In this document: one piece after another, positions 26,001 through 34,127 of the stretch
Layout of the letters: each line of letters begins with the position of its first letter
Position numbering within the stretch: the first letter of the stretch is position 1
Assembly: GCA_002373165.1 (NCBI GenBank)
Contig: DFJS01000038.1
Span: 1-42,392, forward strand
Source: Ruminococcus sp. UBA3665
GTDB taxonomy: Bacteria; Bacillota; Clostridia; Oscillospirales; Ruminococcaceae
DNA length: 42,392 nucleotides
Direction: 5' to 3'
The notes under the pieces: generated by a model
What the model was told of the DNA's origin: nothing
What the model saw: the letters and a program-made list of their open reading frames with translations, nothing else
Databases searched by the model: none
Made by a program: the position numbers and the translations under genes

Positions 26001-27365
26001 AAACGTATTGAAGCTTTCGACAACCTGAAGATTTTTCAGCCGGACTGCGCCGATTTCGGTCAATCTGTCATGATATTTATTCAGACCTGTGGTTTCCACG
26101 TCGAAGACGATGATTTCATCCTGAACGCTTCTGTTGTCATCGCCTTTCAGAATTTTTTGCGGTTCCAGATCGTTGATGACATAGGCCTCACAGCCGTAGA
26201 TTACTTTGAAATTCAGGTCTTTCAGGGATTTTTCTGCGGCGGCGGCTTCCGGAAACGCCTGTACAACGCCGTGATCTGTGACAGCAACTGCCGGATGACC
26301 CCAGTCGTGTGCTCTCCGGACGAGTGCGCCTGTATCGGTAACGGCATCCATCGCGGACATTTTGGTATGACAGTGCAGTTCAACACGTTTTTCAGGGGCA
26401 GTATCCTGACGGAGTTTCCGTTTGCGGATAACAATCGAATCCGGTTCCAGTACGGGTTCACGCTCGAACGTATCTTCCTTGATTTTTCCGGCGGCCAGAA
26501 TACTTATGCCTTCTTTGAGTTCTTTCAGCGGCAGAAGCTCTATTTTTTCTATTTTATCAAACAGCTTGATTTTCACGGAACCGGAAAAATCTGTAATCTG
26601 ATATGTGACAATTCTATAATCATTTTTCGTATCGCGCGAATCGACGGCGAAAATATCGCCGTATACCACAACACGCTGATTTCTGGTCTGGAGTGCTTCC
26701 GGGATGGGGATAATTTCACTGCGAATCAGATGTCCTTTGATGAGCTTGTCTTCGCCTTTGACAGTATCCAGCTGGGCAGTGTGCATCGTCACAGACTGCG
26801 GATGATCGGGAACCGAAGGCGGCGGAGGGGACGGCGGTGTAACCTGCGGCGGTGCCTGCTGAATAATCCGGTTCAGCTGTTCTTCTGTGATGACAGCATC
26901 CCCCTGCAAATCGACAGTAACAGTTCTGGAAAAATGCTTTTGCAGAAACGTTTCAAATTTTGCCTGAAATGCGCATTTGTTCAGAATTTCCAGACCGCCG
27001 TTATGAATCAGAATTTTCAGCACATCCTGTTCCAGTGTGACATCTGCCTGATTCAGAAAGCCGTTGACAATAGGATGTTCCCGTTTGAACATTTCCAATA
27101 CTGTAAGATAGCTGTCGATTGTGAAGAGTTCCGGAGCATAGCGGCAGTCCAGCCGGAAATCCCTGATTTGCAGAGCCTGCGCCGCCACTTGTTCAAACCG
27201 GATGATATCCGCAAACGGCACGACAGAGGAAAATTTTGTCACAAATATAACAGATTCCATATTTTTTTCATCATATAAAATATTCTCAATCACGCCTGTC
27301 TGTACGGACGGCGGAATATCTGTAAAATATTGCTTCATAAATTCCAAAACAGTAGCATTCGCCAT
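23046..27365 (-). CDS. polC: DNA polymerase III alpha subunit, PolC type
   Basis: A 1439-aa replicative polymerase typical of Firmicutes. In order: an N-terminal domain with a Pro-rich linker (about 172-190); an OB fold (about 205-310); a PHP domain (H331 and H333 in ELHCHTK), interrupted by a 3'-5' exonuclease (D422 and E424 in FDVETTGL; HHRASDDA); a zinc finger (CKKC ... CPRCGEE, near 915-940); palm residues in DGDKAPDIDLNFS (near 955); and a C-terminal helix-hairpin-helix (LPGVGENAAVG). The ATG is preceded by GGGGG. It is the last gene of the pyrH-to-polC operon. Confidence 0.98.
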   Translation of the reverse strand: MANATVLEFMKQYFTDIPPSVQTGVIENILYDEKNMESVIFVTKFSSVVPFADIIRFEQVAAQALQIRDFRLDCRYAPELFTIDSYLTVLEMFKREHPIVNGFLNQADVTLEQDVLKILIHNGGLEILNKCAFQAKFETFLQKHFSRTVTVDLQGDAVITEEQLNRIIQQAPPQVTPPSPPPPSVPDHPQSVTMHTAQLDTVKGEDKLIKGHLIRSEIIPIPEALQTRNQRVVVYGDIFAVDSRDTKNDYRIVTYQITDFSGSVKIKLFDKIEKIELLPLKELKEGISILAAGKIKEDTFEREPVLEPDSIVIRKRKLRQDTAPEKRVELHCHTKMSAMDAVTDTGALVRRAHDWGHPAVAVTDHGVVQAFPEAAAAEKSLKDLNFKVIYGCEAYVINDLEPQKILKGDDNRSVQDEIIVFDVETTGLNKYHDRLTEIGAVRLKNLQVVESFNTFVNPEQHIPANITELTGITDEMVADAPKEAEAVRKFMEFCGENPVLAAHNAEFDTNFINSVCRRHEIEFSYSWMDTLILCQSALPSLGKHKLDVVAKHLKLGKFDHHRASDDALMLAKIYISLAQRLMKDKQIATLQDFNTKADLIDLKKLRAYHQIILVRNQVGLKNLYKLVSYGHLHCFYRHPQIPKSVLLEHREGLIFGSACEAGELFSAVVDHKSDEELEKLAKFYDYLEIQPIANNAFMIQKGIARDEEQLRDYNRKIIALGEKLNIPVVATCDVHFLDEKDGIYRKILTATHGFSDSEEQPPLYLRTTDEMLQEFSYLGEEKAKEIVIANTRRIADACEHVFPIPKGTFTPSIDGAEEDLVRITHTRAEEIYGSPLPEIVEKRLSRELDSIIKHGFSVLYMIAQKLVYNSEEHGYHVGSRGSVGSSFVASMAGISEVNPLVPHYICKKCRYSEFITDGSYGSGFDLPAKKCPRCGEELLHDGHDIPFETFLGFDGDKAPDIDLNFSNEYQSSAHRYTEELFGRENVFKAGTIGSIADKTAYGFVKKYLEEIGVSLNPTEENRLAIGCTGVKRTTGQHPGGMVVVPSDYEVYDFTPVQHPADSADSDVITTHFDFNSLHDTILKLDELGHVVPTIYKHLEDLTGLKINDIPGYDPNVIKMCTDCSVLGVTAEDIFCETGSLGIPEMGTSFTIQMLMDAKPTKFSDFLQISGLSHGTDVWLGNAKDLIDQKICTISEVIGTRDSIMTYLLYKGVEPKWAFKIMEFTRKGKAKQLFDENVLKMLRDHDVPEWYINSCLRIKYMFPKAHAAAYIIAAMKIGWFKLYRPLEYYATFFTVRGGDFDAGLAVQGIDAVRDKIVELQAKGNNRTKKESDLYDILLITNEMMSRSIDGKPMEFLPIDLKKSHASEFLIENGKIRIPFSALPGVGENAAVGIYQTAQSGDYLSIEEFRYKSGTTKTIIELLESMGAFGDLPETTQLSLF

Positions 27366-27392
27366 AAGAATCCCCCTATATCCAGATAAAAA

Positions 27393-28430
27393 TTATAATT
27401 TTTCGAGTTCTTCCAGCAAAGCCGGAACAATTTCATTTTCGGGCACTCTGCGGAGTGTCTGGCCGTGCCGGAACAGAATTCCGATGCCGTCGCCGCCTGC
27501 TACGCCGATATCGGCCTCACGGGCTTCGCCGGGGCCGTTGACGACACAGCCCATCACGGCGATTTTGACATCTTTATTGATATTTTCGACAGCTGCTTCG
27601 ACCTGTTTGGCAAGCGAAATCAAATCAATCTGCGTTCTGCCGCAGGTAGGACAGGAAACAATCTGTACGCCGCCGCGTTTTCCGATACTCTTGAGAATAT
27701 CTTTGGCGGCCTTGATTTCCCGGACAGGGTCATCCGTCAGGGAAACCCGGATAGTCTCGCCGATGCCGTCATGCAGAAGAGAACCTATGCCGATTGCAGA
27801 TTTGATTAATCCCATGCGCTCGGTACCGGCTTCGGTCACGCCCAGATGCAGAGGGTACGGGCACTTTTCAGCTGCCAGGCGATAGCTGTCAATCATTCTG
27901 TTGACATCGGAAGATTTGATAGAAATCACAATATCTTCAAAATCAAATTTTTCAAGCATGGCCGCATGATGCAGTGCGCTTTCGACAAGAGCCTCCGGCG
28001 TAGGAGAGCCGTATTTCGCAAGCAGTTCTTTTTCCAGAGAGCCGGAATTCACGCCGATCCGGATGGGAATTTTCTTTTCCCGACAGACCTGCGCCACCTG
28101 CTTTACTCTGTCCATACTGCCGATATTGCCCGGATTAATCCGGATTTTATCAACTCCGGCGGCGGCGGCTTCGAGGGCGATTTTATAATCAAAATGAATA
28201 TCGGCCACCAACGGAATATTAATTTTTTCTTTGATAGCCGGAATCAGCCGGACGGCTTCCAGATTCGGGACGGCTGTACGAATGATTTCGCACCCGGCCT
28301 GTTCAAGTTCGACAGCCTGCCGGACATTGCCTTCCACATCTTCGGCCGGAACATTCAGCATGGACTGAATATAAATATGTTCGCCGTTCAGAATACAGTT
28401 TCCTACTTTGACGGGATGAATATTTCTCAT
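27393..28430 (-). CDS. ispG: 4-hydroxy-3-methylbut-2-enyl diphosphate synthase (HMBPP synthase)
   Basis: A 345-aa iron-sulfur enzyme of the MEP isoprenoid pathway converting MEcPP to HMBPP. The 4Fe-4S ligands are visible in SCPTCGRTQ and CVVNGPGEA. The N-terminal barrel starts at VKVGN, with IQSMLNVPAEDVEGNVRQ. The length fits the single-domain bacterial form. The ATG at 28428-28430 has AGGAGG 10 bases upstream; an in-frame TTG at 28436 is less well placed. It is 27 bases upstream of polC and 39 bases downstream of the 66-aa gene. Confidence 0.97.
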   Translation of the reverse strand: MRNIHPVKVGNCILNGEHIYIQSMLNVPAEDVEGNVRQAVELEQAGCEIIRTAVPNLEAVRLIPAIKEKINIPLVADIHFDYKIALEAAAAGVDKIRINPGNIGSMDRVKQVAQVCREKKIPIRIGVNSGSLEKELLAKYGSPTPEALVESALHHAAMLEKFDFEDIVISIKSSDVNRMIDSYRLAAEKCPYPLHLGVTEAGTERMGLIKSAIGIGSLLHDGIGETIRVSLTDDPVREIKAAKDILKSIGKRGGVQIVSCPTCGRTQIDLISLAKQVEAAVENINKDVKIAVMGCVVNGPGEAREADIGVAGGDGIGILFRHGQTLRRVPENEIVPALLEELEKL

Positions 28431-28469
28431 AAGCAAAGACCTCCTGTTTTTAGTAATACAAATCAGAAT

Positions 28470-28670
28470 TTATTTATTTTCATCGTTCATGCTATAATAA
28501 GTATGAATTGCATCATCTGGATGTATCAGATAGTTTTCGAGAGGCGGCGGCGGAAAACCATCTTTTAAGAAGATTGCAGTCCATTCGCTGTAAAAGTCAA
28601 GTTTTTCAGAAATTGCTTTATCCGACCATCCCATAGCTTTCATTTTTTCAGTGAATTCCGCCTCCGTCAT
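28470..28670 (-). CDS. 66-residue small protein, unknown function
   Basis: A 66-aa protein (MTEAEFTEKMKAMGWSDKAI at the start, PPPPLENYLIHPDD in the middle) with a strong GGAGGTGA ribosome binding site 9 bases before its ATG. No membrane segment or known domain is visible. Its first 20 residues match the 53-aa protein between hisC and hisB, so the two are paralogues with divergent tails. It lies between rseP and ispG, a junction that usually has no extra gene in related bacteria. Confidence 0.72.
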   Translation of the reverse strand: MTEAEFTEKMKAMGWSDKAISEKLDFYSEWTAIFLKDGFPPPPLENYLIHPDDAIHTYYSMNDENK

Positions 28671-28731
28671 AGGCTGTCACCTCCATTTATTCTAAAATTC
28701 CAATTATCTTACGAAAAGATTTATGTATTTT

Positions 28732-28756
28732 CTGCCGGAGCACTGCACCCCGGCAG
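28732..28756. repeat. Intergenic hairpin downstream of rseP
   Basis: CTGCCGGAG (28732-28740) pairs with CCCCGGCAG (28748-28756), nine pairs including one wobble on the minus-strand RNA, with a 7-base loop. The T-run (28757-28761) follows on the plus strand, opposite to every nearby gene, so it does not look like an rseP terminator. Confidence 0.6.
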
Positions 28757-28764
28757 TTTTTAAT

Positions 28765-29814
28765 TTACTTGTTTGCCAGATTGAAAATATCCTGTACTGT
28801 AACAGCAATCATAATCAGGAACAGAACCGCCATGCCGGCGAAATGCACCATGCCTTCGCGTTCGGGGCTGACGGGTTTCCGGCGGATGCCCTCAATCGCC
28901 AGAAAGACAAATCTTGCGCCGTCCAGTGCCGGAATCGGCAGAAGATTAAAAATTCCTACATTGATGCTGATAAACGATGCCAGCGACAGCACAGAAGTCA
29001 GATGCTGCTTAAACGTTTCGCCGTAAGAGGCCGCCTCGCCGATGGTGCTGATAATGCCCACAGGCCCGGAAAGATCATGAAATCCATATTTTCCTGTTGC
29101 AAGATCTTTCAGCGAAATCCAGATCAGCCGGCCTGTCGAAAACGTATCCCAGAAACTGTAGGCCAGCACATTCAGCGGATTCAGCTTCTCAGCAGTAACA
29201 TAAAAATCCTGACGGCCCTGTGTCGCCGTATTATAGAATGTCACATCCGGAAGTGTAATTTTCTCGCCGTTTCTGCGGACTGTGACGGACATCTTGTCAG
29301 ATTCCGTATTCTGGAGCTTATAAGACAAATCTGTATCTGTAAAGATTTTCATGCCGTCAATAGAAAGAATTTCATCGCCGATTTGCAGACCGCATGTTTC
29401 GCTGGTGGAAGTCGATTCGCCTGTTTCTTTATTTTTAGTAAAATCGGCAATTTTCAGCGTGATGACATCGCCGTACAGGAGCGTTGTGGACATAATCAGC
29501 AGAAAGCCCAGAATCAGATTCATCACAGGCCCTGCTACTACAACAAGCATTCTCTGCCAGACGGGCTTTCTGTTGAATGCTCTGGGGTCAGTGCTGCCGG
29601 AGTCCTCGCCTTCCATAGCGCAGAAACCTCCGATGGGAAACAGCCGGAGCGAATATTCTGTTTCGCCCTTTTGTTTTTTCAGCAGAACCGGCCCCATGCC
29701 AATGGCAAACTGATTGACTTTGATGCCGCACAGCTTTGCCACAGCAAAATGCCCGAACTCATGCAGAGCGATAATCACGCCGAATACTAACATTGCGACT
29801 AAAATCGTAATCAT
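28765..29814 (-). CDS. rseP: Site-2 intramembrane zinc metalloprotease (RseP family)
   Basis: A 349-aa membrane protease that cleaves transmembrane substrates such as anti-sigma factors and signal-peptide remnants. The zinc site HEFGH is at residues 18-22 in the first helix, a PDZ domain (CGLQIGDEILSIDGMKI) lies centrally, and the third metal ligand is in NLLPIPALDGARF. About four membrane helices are seen. The start chosen is ATG at 29812-29814; a GTG at 29823 is closer to AAAGGA and also possible. It follows dxr by 27 bases, the usual Firmicutes order. Confidence 0.95.
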   Translation of the reverse strand: MITILVAMLVFGVIIALHEFGHFAVAKLCGIKVNQFAIGMGPVLLKKQKGETEYSLRLFPIGGFCAMEGEDSGSTDPRAFNRKPVWQRMLVVVAGPVMNLILGFLLIMSTTLLYGDVITLKIADFTKNKETGESTSTSETCGLQIGDEILSIDGMKIFTDTDLSYKLQNTESDKMSVTVRRNGEKITLPDVTFYNTATQGRQDFYVTAEKLNPLNVLAYSFWDTFSTGRLIWISLKDLATGKYGFHDLSGPVGIISTIGEAASYGETFKQHLTSVLSLASFISINVGIFNLLPIPALDGARFVFLAIEGIRRKPVSPEREGMVHFAGMAVLFLIMIAVTVQDIFNLANK

Positions 29815-29841
29815 AGCAATCACAAATCCTTTCTGATCTGA

Positions 29842-30990
29842 TTAAAATGACTGAATTTTTTCTCTTACAAAAGCTCTTGCTCTTCTATCGGCCTCCAGAA
29901 TTTCCTGATAGTCACGAACTGAACCGCCGGGGACAGCCTGCATGGCCGCGCGGACGAGTTCGCCGATTTGCAGGAATTTAATTTCATCTTTCAGGAAATG
30001 CGCTACAGCTTCTTCGTTGGCACCGTTGACGATTGCCGGACGAAGGCCGCCTTCCCTGATGGCATCGATTGCGGCGGTCAGGCAGCCGAATGTTTCATAA
30101 TCCGGCTTTTCAAAAGTCAGTGTTCCGTAATCCGTCAGGGACAGCGGTCTGGTAGGACAGTCCACACGATGCGGATATAATAAAGCATACTGAATCGGGA
30201 TTTTCATATCCGGCACGCCCATCTGACCAATCACAGCATAATCCTCGAATTCGACAGCCGAATGCAGAACGCTCTGACGATGCACTACAATTTCAATCTG
30301 ATCAGGTGTGAGATCAAAAAGCCATTTTGCCTCGATGAATTCCAGGCCTTTATTCATGAGTGTAGAAGAATCAATTGTGATTTTATTGCCCATATTCCAG
30401 TTAGGATGTTTAAGGGCATCTTTGGCCGTAACATGCTGTAAATCTTTCTTTTTCTTTCCGAAGAACGGCCCGCCGGAAGCAGTCAGAATCATTTTTCTGA
30501 TTTTATTCATAGAATTTCCCTGCAAGCTCTGGAAAACCGCAGAATGTTCACTGTCGACAGGATAAATTTTGACATTCTTTTCGGCAGCGGCTTTCATGAC
30601 GAGTTCTCCTCCGGCTACGAGCGTTTCTTTATTGGCCAGTGCCAGATCATTCCCGGCCTCGATTGCCTTGAGAGTCGGGAGCAGTCCCACCATGCCGACT
30701 ACGCTGTTCAGGACAATATCAGCATTTGAATCAGAAGCAATCTGACAAAGGCCTTCCATGCCTGTGAGAATTTCAATTTTTTCGCCGGATAATAATTTTT
30801 TTAATACCCCGGCTTTGGATTCGTCATAGATGCAGACACATTCCGGATGGAATTTTTTCGCCTGTTCGGCGAGCATTTCAGCCTGACGGTTCGCGGCCAG
30901 AGCTGTCACTTGCAGACCGTGTTTTTCGATGACTTCCAGAGCCTGTGTGCCGATTGACCCCGTAGAGCCTAAAAGCGCGACTTTTTTCAT
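29842..30990 (-). CDS. dxr: 1-deoxy-D-xylulose 5-phosphate reductoisomerase
   Basis: A 382-aa NADPH-dependent enzyme making MEP from DXP, the committed step of the isoprenoid pathway that IspG continues. The Rossmann motif is GSTGSIG (8-14); PVDSEHSAVFQ, TASGGPF and the NMGNKITIDSSTLMNKG block carry the metal and substrate residues. AGGAG precedes the ATG. A 9-bp hairpin occupies the gap to cdsA upstream. Confidence 0.97.
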   Translation of the reverse strand: MKKVALLGSTGSIGTQALEVIEKHGLQVTALAANRQAEMLAEQAKKFHPECVCIYDESKAGVLKKLLSGEKIEILTGMEGLCQIASDSNADIVLNSVVGMVGLLPTLKAIEAGNDLALANKETLVAGGELVMKAAAEKNVKIYPVDSEHSAVFQSLQGNSMNKIRKMILTASGGPFFGKKKKDLQHVTAKDALKHPNWNMGNKITIDSSTLMNKGLEFIEAKWLFDLTPDQIEIVVHRQSVLHSAVEFEDYAVIGQMGVPDMKIPIQYALLYPHRVDCPTRPLSLTDYGTLTFEKPDYETFGCLTAAIDAIREGGLRPAIVNGANEEAVAHFLKDEIKFLQIGELVRAAMQAVPGGSVRDYQEILEADRRARAFVREKIQSF

Positions 30991-31010
30991 GATACCATCT
31001 CCTAGTAAGA

Positions 31011-31042
31011 CAATAAACCCATCCGGTAAGACAGGTTTATTG
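31011..31042. repeat. Intergenic hairpin between cdsA and dxr
   Basis: CAATAAACC (31011-31019) and GGTTTATTG (31034-31042) form a perfect 9-bp inverted repeat with a 14-base loop. GTAAGACA occurs twice nearby as a direct repeat (31006-31013 and 31026-31033). No U-run follows on the minus strand; the dxr ribosome binding site lies just downstream. Confidence 0.6.
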
Positions 31043-31053
31043 ATTTTGTATGC

Positions 31054-31905
31054 TTATAAAATCGGAAATAACTGGATGCACCAGTAAAACGCCGGAATCA
31101 CAAACAGCACACTGTCGAATCTGTCCATTAATCCGCCGTGGCCGGGCATGATATTGCCATAATCTTTGATGCCTTTCTGTCTCTTGATAACCGAGGCAGT
31201 CAGATCTCCGAGCACGCTGACTCCGGCACAGACAAGGCCCAATAATCCGGCTTTCAGGGCGTGAAAAATACCGAACCCCAGTCCCCTGCCCTTCGCATAG
31301 AGCAGAAAAATCAGAATAAATAACAGCGTATTGCTGATCAGTCCGCCGACAAAGCCTTCCACAGTTTTTTTCGGGCTGATTTCGGGGCAGAGCTTTGTTT
31401 TTCCGAGTGCGACTCCGGAGAAATATGCACCGGTATCGGCAATCCACGCGCCGCAGAGCGACAGAATCACATAGAACAAGCTATGATCTGCATCATGATT
31501 CATAGCCATCAGAAGTATGAACGAATTCGTGACCAATATCATAGAGGCAATCATGAAAGAACCCTGTTCAATTGTGAATGTTTTTGGGTGGCGCATATAG
31601 TCCCAGAATATGAAAGTCAGACAGATGGGCATCAGTGCTACATAAAATATGCCTGCTATCTGCCAGCCTCTTCCGGAAACATCATCCTTCAACAGCGAGG
31701 ATAATATAATTGACAAGATTCCATAAGCCATGACGGCTCCTGTTGCAAGCTTGAATTGCAGTCCGCCGATGGCGCGGATTAATTCAAACAGAATCACGCC
31801 GACAATCGCCGCGAACGCCAGCGGAAATACTATTGTCTGATGCAGAATCAGCACAACGGTCAGCAGAGCTGCTCCGATCACACCGGAAATAATTCTTTGC
31901 TTCAT
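31054..31905 (-). CDS. cdsA: Phosphatidate cytidylyltransferase (CDP-diglyceride synthase)
   Basis: A 283-aa membrane protein with about seven helices that makes CDP-diacylglycerol, the precursor of all phospholipids, including the phosphatidylglycerol used by Cls. The family signature is complete: SVIKRQKGIKDYGNIMPGHG, then GLMDR, near residues 240-265. The ATG overlaps the uppS stop by one base (TGATG). Normal length for the family. Confidence 0.96.
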   Translation of the reverse strand: MKQRIISGVIGAALLTVVLILHQTIVFPLAFAAIVGVILFELIRAIGGLQFKLATGAVMAYGILSIILSSLLKDDVSGRGWQIAGIFYVALMPICLTFIFWDYMRHPKTFTIEQGSFMIASMILVTNSFILLMAMNHDADHSLFYVILSLCGAWIADTGAYFSGVALGKTKLCPEISPKKTVEGFVGGLISNTLLFILIFLLYAKGRGLGFGIFHALKAGLLGLVCAGVSVLGDLTASVIKRQKGIKDYGNIMPGHGGLMDRFDSVLFVIPAFYWCIQLFPIL

Positions 31906-32642
31906 CAGACACCCCCGAAGCGGCGGCCTCGTCCTGCAAAGTCAATCAAAGCTTTATTGAGTTCTTCCGGCGAAAAATCCGGCCACAGGACGTTGGTAAA
32001 ATAATATTCCGCATAGGCACACTGCCAGATCAGATAATTCGAGAGCCGGAGTTCGCCGCTCGGACGAATGACTAAATCCACATCGGGCATATGCGCAGTA
32101 TACAGATGATCGGCAATAGTCTGTTCTGTGATATCCTCCGGATTCAGTTCGCCGGATTTTACTTTTTCGGCAATCTGCCGGGCAGAATAGGCAATCTCAT
32201 CCCTGCCGCCGTAGTTGCAGGCCAGCAGAAGGGTCATCTTGGTATGATGTGCAGTATCCTGTTCCAGTTTGACCATTGCTTTCTGAATATCTTCCGGATA
32301 AGCGGATTTATCGCCCAGAAAAACAGCGCGCACGCCGTCTCCCAGATGTGCCTGCACATCCACAAGATATTCCCGGAGCAGTTTCAGAATGCCGTCAATT
32401 TCCTCCTGCGGACGTTTCCAGTTTTCTGTGGAAAACACATAGAATGAAATATATTTGATGCCGATATTCTTGCAGTAATCGACGATTTTTTTAAAATTCC
32501 TGGCACCTTCCACATGACCCAGGCTTCTTGGCAGACCGCGTTTTTTAGCCCATCTGCCGTTGCCGTCCATGATAAAGCCGATATGCACAGGCAGAACTTC
32601 GGGCAGTTCCGGAGCATCTGCCTTTTTTTTCGTAAAAGCCAT
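31905..32642 (-). CDS. uppS: Isoprenyl transferase (undecaprenyl diphosphate synthase)
   Basis: A 245-aa cis-prenyltransferase that builds the C55 lipid carrier for cell-wall synthesis from isoprenoids supplied by the MEP pathway. The catalytic Asp is D26 in FIMDGNGRWAKKRG; the FYVFSTENWKRP, NYGGRDEI and VIRPSGELRLSNYLIWQ blocks follow. AGGAG lies 9 bases before the ATG. It sits between frr and cdsA, the conserved Firmicutes order. Confidence 0.97.
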   Translation of the reverse strand: MAFTKKKADAPELPEVLPVHIGFIMDGNGRWAKKRGLPRSLGHVEGARNFKKIVDYCKNIGIKYISFYVFSTENWKRPQEEIDGILKLLREYLVDVQAHLGDGVRAVFLGDKSAYPEDIQKAMVKLEQDTAHHTKMTLLLACNYGGRDEIAYSARQIAEKVKSGELNPEDITEQTIADHLYTAHMPDVDLVIRPSGELRLSNYLIWQCAYAEYYFTNVLWPDFSPEELNKALIDFAGRGRRFGGV

Positions 32643-32656
32643 AGATTACGCTCCTG

Positions 32657-33211
32657 TCAGATACTCATAATTTCTTTTTCTTTGGCAGAAACAGCTTTGT
32701 CGATTTCTTCGCAGTATTTATCAGTAAGTTTCTGTGCTTTCTTTTCGGCATCTTTCTGATCGTCTTCTGTAAGTTCGCCGTTTTTCTTCATCGCCTTGAA
32801 TTTATCCACAGCATCGCGGCGGATATTGCGGACAGCGACTTTGGCTTCTTCGCCGTATTTCTTGACGCTCTTGCAGAGTTCTTTTCTGCGTTCTTCCGTA
32901 GGCTGAGGGAAAGTCAAGCGGATGACATTGCCGTCGTTGACGGGATTGATGCCCAGGTCAGAAGCCTGCACAGCTTTTTCGATATTTTTCAGGCTGTTCT
33001 TGTCATAGGGCTGAATCACCAGAGTGCGGCCTTCGGAAACCGTAACAGAGGCCATCTGCGGAATGGGAGTGGGTGTGCCCCAGAAATCGGCACTGATTTT
33101 ATCCAGTACTTTGGGATTGGCTCTTCCGGCGCGGATAGAACCGAAATTGGACTGCAAGCTGTCGATTGCTTTCTGCATTTTATCTTCTGCATGTTTCAGA
33201 GTTTCTTTCAT
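32657..33211 (-). CDS. frr: Ribosome recycling factor
   Basis: A 184-aa protein that, with EF-G, splits ribosomes after termination. It has the usual long helical arms (MKETLKHAEDKMQKAIDSLQ; RRDAVDKFKAMKKNGELTEDD) and the conserved RAGRANPKVLDKI and IQPYDKNSLKNIEKA blocks. The length is typical. AAAGGAAG precedes the ATG. It is directly downstream of pyrH. Confidence 0.98.
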   Translation of the reverse strand: MKETLKHAEDKMQKAIDSLQSNFGSIRAGRANPKVLDKISADFWGTPTPIPQMASVTVSEGRTLVIQPYDKNSLKNIEKAVQASDLGINPVNDGNVIRLTFPQPTEERRKELCKSVKKYGEEAKVAVRNIRRDAVDKFKAMKKNGELTEDDQKDAEKKAQKLTDKYCEEIDKAVSAKEKEIMSI

Positions 33212-33250
33212 GGTAAAAAATCTTCCTTTCTTGAATCGGATTTTAAAAAA

Positions 33251-33961
33251 TTATTCAGGGATGACGATTGTGCCCAGCTGTTTTCCGAGAATGGCATCCA
33301 GAATATTATCCGGCCGGCTGAGGTCGAACACCAGCATCGGGAGCTTGTTGGCGCGGCACATATCCGCAGCAGACATATCCATTACAGCAAGGCCTTCGTT
33401 GATGACTTTGGAGAAAGTCAGCGTATCATACCGCTTGGCATCGGAGAACTGATTGGGGTCTTTGTCATACACGCCGTCCACCAGCGTGGCTTTCATGAGG
33501 ATTTCGGCACCGATTTCCACGCCTCTGAGGGAAGCGGCAGAATCGGTAGAGCATAACGGATTGCCGGTACCGCAGCCGAAAATGACAACTCTGCCTTTTT
33601 CCAGATGACGAACGGCACGGCCGCGGATGACAGGCTCTGCCACCTGACGCATGGTAATGGCCGTCTGCACACGTGTTTCCACGCCGAGGGCTTCCAGAGC
33701 ATCGGCCAGTGCAAGGGCATTGATTGCAGTTGCCAGCATTCCCATATGATCAGCGCGGATTCTGTCGAGACTGCCGCTCATGCGGCCGCGGATAAAATTG
33801 CCGCCGCCGACAACAATGCCTACCTGTGCGCCGACATCGACACATTTTTTGATGCTCTCGCAGATCTGACTGATAACATCATAGTCCAGGCCGAATTTTT
33901 TTTCTCCGGCAAGGGCTTCGCCGCTGAGTTTCAAAAGAATTCTTTTATATTTGAGTTCCAT
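33251..33961 (-). CDS. pyrH: UMP kinase
   Basis: A 236-aa amino-acid-kinase-fold enzyme that phosphorylates UMP to UDP. KRILLKLSGEAL at the start, VGGGNFIRG and CGTGNPLCSTDSAASLRG (near residue 130-150) are characteristic. GAGAGGTG precedes the ATG. It is the first gene of the pyrH-to-polC operon and has its own promoter. Confidence 0.98.
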   Translation of the reverse strand: MELKYKRILLKLSGEALAGEKKFGLDYDVISQICESIKKCVDVGAQVGIVVGGGNFIRGRMSGSLDRIRADHMGMLATAINALALADALEALGVETRVQTAITMRQVAEPVIRGRAVRHLEKGRVVIFGCGTGNPLCSTDSAASLRGVEIGAEILMKATLVDGVYDKDPNQFSDAKRYDTLTFSKVINEGLAVMDMSAADMCRANKLPMLVFDLSRPDNILDAILGKQLGTIVIPE

Positions 33962-33996
33962 ACTTCAAGCACCTCTCAATAAAATATACTACTCTT

Positions 33997-34025
33997 ATTT
34001 TACACTAAAAAATTGAATCTGTAAA
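33997..34025 (-). promoter_or_regulatory. Promoter of the pyrH-to-polC operon
   Basis: On the minus strand TTTACA (34020-34025), 17 bases, then TAAAAT (33997-34002), about 35 bases upstream of pyrH. One mismatch in each hexamer relative to consensus. No regulatory structure is apparent in the short leader. Confidence 0.82.
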
Positions 34026-34127
34026 GAGCTTTTTGAAAAATTTTTTCCATGACCGGAAAATTTTTTCAGGACAAGCCGCATTTCTCCGGAACAGCGTGCA
34101 TAATCTGATAAAAAAGCAAAGGAGCGC

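Noticed and set aside
25809..27278. A 489-codon plus-strand open frame opposite polC
   Set aside because: It mirrors the polC coding sequence, shows no domain, and has the same shadow composition as other antisense frames.
28732..28761. Hairpin after rseP as an intrinsic terminator
   Set aside because: The T-run is on the plus strand side, opposite to the transcribed direction, and no plus-strand gene ends there.
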